Position numbers and translations under genes: made by a program. The notes under the pieces are model-generated. The model saw only the letters and a program-made list of their open reading frames with translations. It was not told the DNA's origin and did no database searches. A stretch of 5,987 bases of DNA from an uncultured Clostridia bacterium (GTDB taxonomy: Bacteria; Bacillota; Clostridia; Lachnospirales; Lachnospiraceae): the NCBI GenBank assembly GCA_946405675.1, contig CAMJIC010000153.1:1-5987 (forward strand), given 5' to 3'. Every line of letters starts with the position of its first letter. Position 1 is the first letter of the stretch. Shown here one piece after another: positions 5,729 to 5,987 of the stretch.

Positions 5729-5987
5729 AAGAGAGACTGGATCTCCTGCTTGTAAGAGGCGGTTTTTTCCCTTCCAGGGAAAAGGCAAAGACGACCATCC
5801 TGGCCGGCCAGGTCTATGTAAACGGACAGAAAGAGGATAAGGCGGGAGCGGTTTTCGAGGAGACGGCTTCCATCGAGGTGAGAGGGCATACGCTGCCGTA
5901 TGTCAGCCGCGGCGGCTTGAAACTGGAGAAAGCCCTGAAAGTGTTTCCGATCACGGTGCGGGAAAAAACCTGTCTGGACATCGGCGC
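5725..5987 (+). CDS. tlyA: TlyA family rRNA 2'-O-methyltransferase / hemolysin-like protein (partial)
   Basis: The first 87 residues are present and the gene runs past the window end. The N-terminal S4 RNA-binding domain is clear: MKERLDLLLVRGGFFPSREK, then KTTILAGQVYVNGQKEDKAG. The family linker PYVSRGGLKLEKAL (about 63-76) follows, and the start of the SAM-binding Rossmann motif, CLDIGA, is just reached before the cut. Full-length members are about 270 residues. In mycobacteria TlyA methylates cytidines of both 16S and 23S rRNA (2'-O) and its loss gives capreomycin resistance; the Bacillus homologue is YqxC. The ATG overlaps the dxs stop as ATGA. No well-placed Shine-Dalgarno site is present (the nearest, AAGGA at 5704-5708, is 16 bases away), so translation probably depends on coupling to dxs. 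The older name hemolysin is probably misleading for this family. Confidence 0.92.
   Translation, partial: MKERLDLLLVRGGFFPSREKAKTTILAGQVYVNGQKEDKAGAVFEETASIEVRGHTLPYVSRGGLKLEKALKVFPITVREKTCLDIG

Noticed and set aside
1..5987. CRISPR array, insertion sequence, prophage or defence genes
   Set aside because: No repeated spacer-like units, transposase or integrase motifs or phage-type proteins are visible; the genes and their codon use look like uniform housekeeping DNA.

Overview
The window looks like chromosomal DNA of a fairly GC-rich member of the Bacillota, most likely class Clostridia and probably a Lachnospiraceae-type gut organism. The evidence is the gene order (Asp23-family gene, nusB, xseA, xseB, ispA-type prenyl synthase, dxs, tlyA), the purine-rich Shine-Dalgarno sites, and protein sequences typical of that group. 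Bacillus subtilis has a related order (yqhY, nusB, folD, xseA, xseB, ispA, dxs, yqxC); here folD is missing between nusB and xseA. All genes lie on the + strand.

Layout. Bases 1-62 probably hold the last codons of an unidentified upstream gene. A weak terminator-like hairpin follows (78-101), then a sigma-A-like promoter (111-139) and a small Asp23/Gls24 (YqhY-like) gene at 189-587. A long, regularly mismatched hairpin with a T-tract (619-674) separates that gene from nusB (737-1174). nusB overlaps xseA by four bases (1171-2466). A 136-base spacer with several possible RNA structures separates xseA from xseB (2603-2857). The prenyl synthase (2870-3763), dxs (3857-5728) and tlyA (from 5725, cut by the window end) complete the run. 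dxs and tlyA also overlap by four bases.

How the genes fit together. NusB serves antitermination of rRNA transcription. XseA and XseB are the two subunits of exonuclease VII. Dxs makes DXP, the entry compound of the MEP isoprenoid pathway, and the prenyl synthase condenses the resulting C5 units into longer allylic diphosphates. TlyA methylates ribosomal RNA. The cluster is housekeeping. I see no mobile element, CRISPR array, defence system or tRNA/rRNA gene, and no convincing novel multi-gene system.

Most worth a second look: (1) the prenyl synthase has Ser instead of the usual Tyr at the fifth position before its first Asp-rich motif, which predicts products longer than farnesyl diphosphate; (2) the hairpin at 619-674; (3) a possible H-type pseudoknot in the xseA-xseB spacer.
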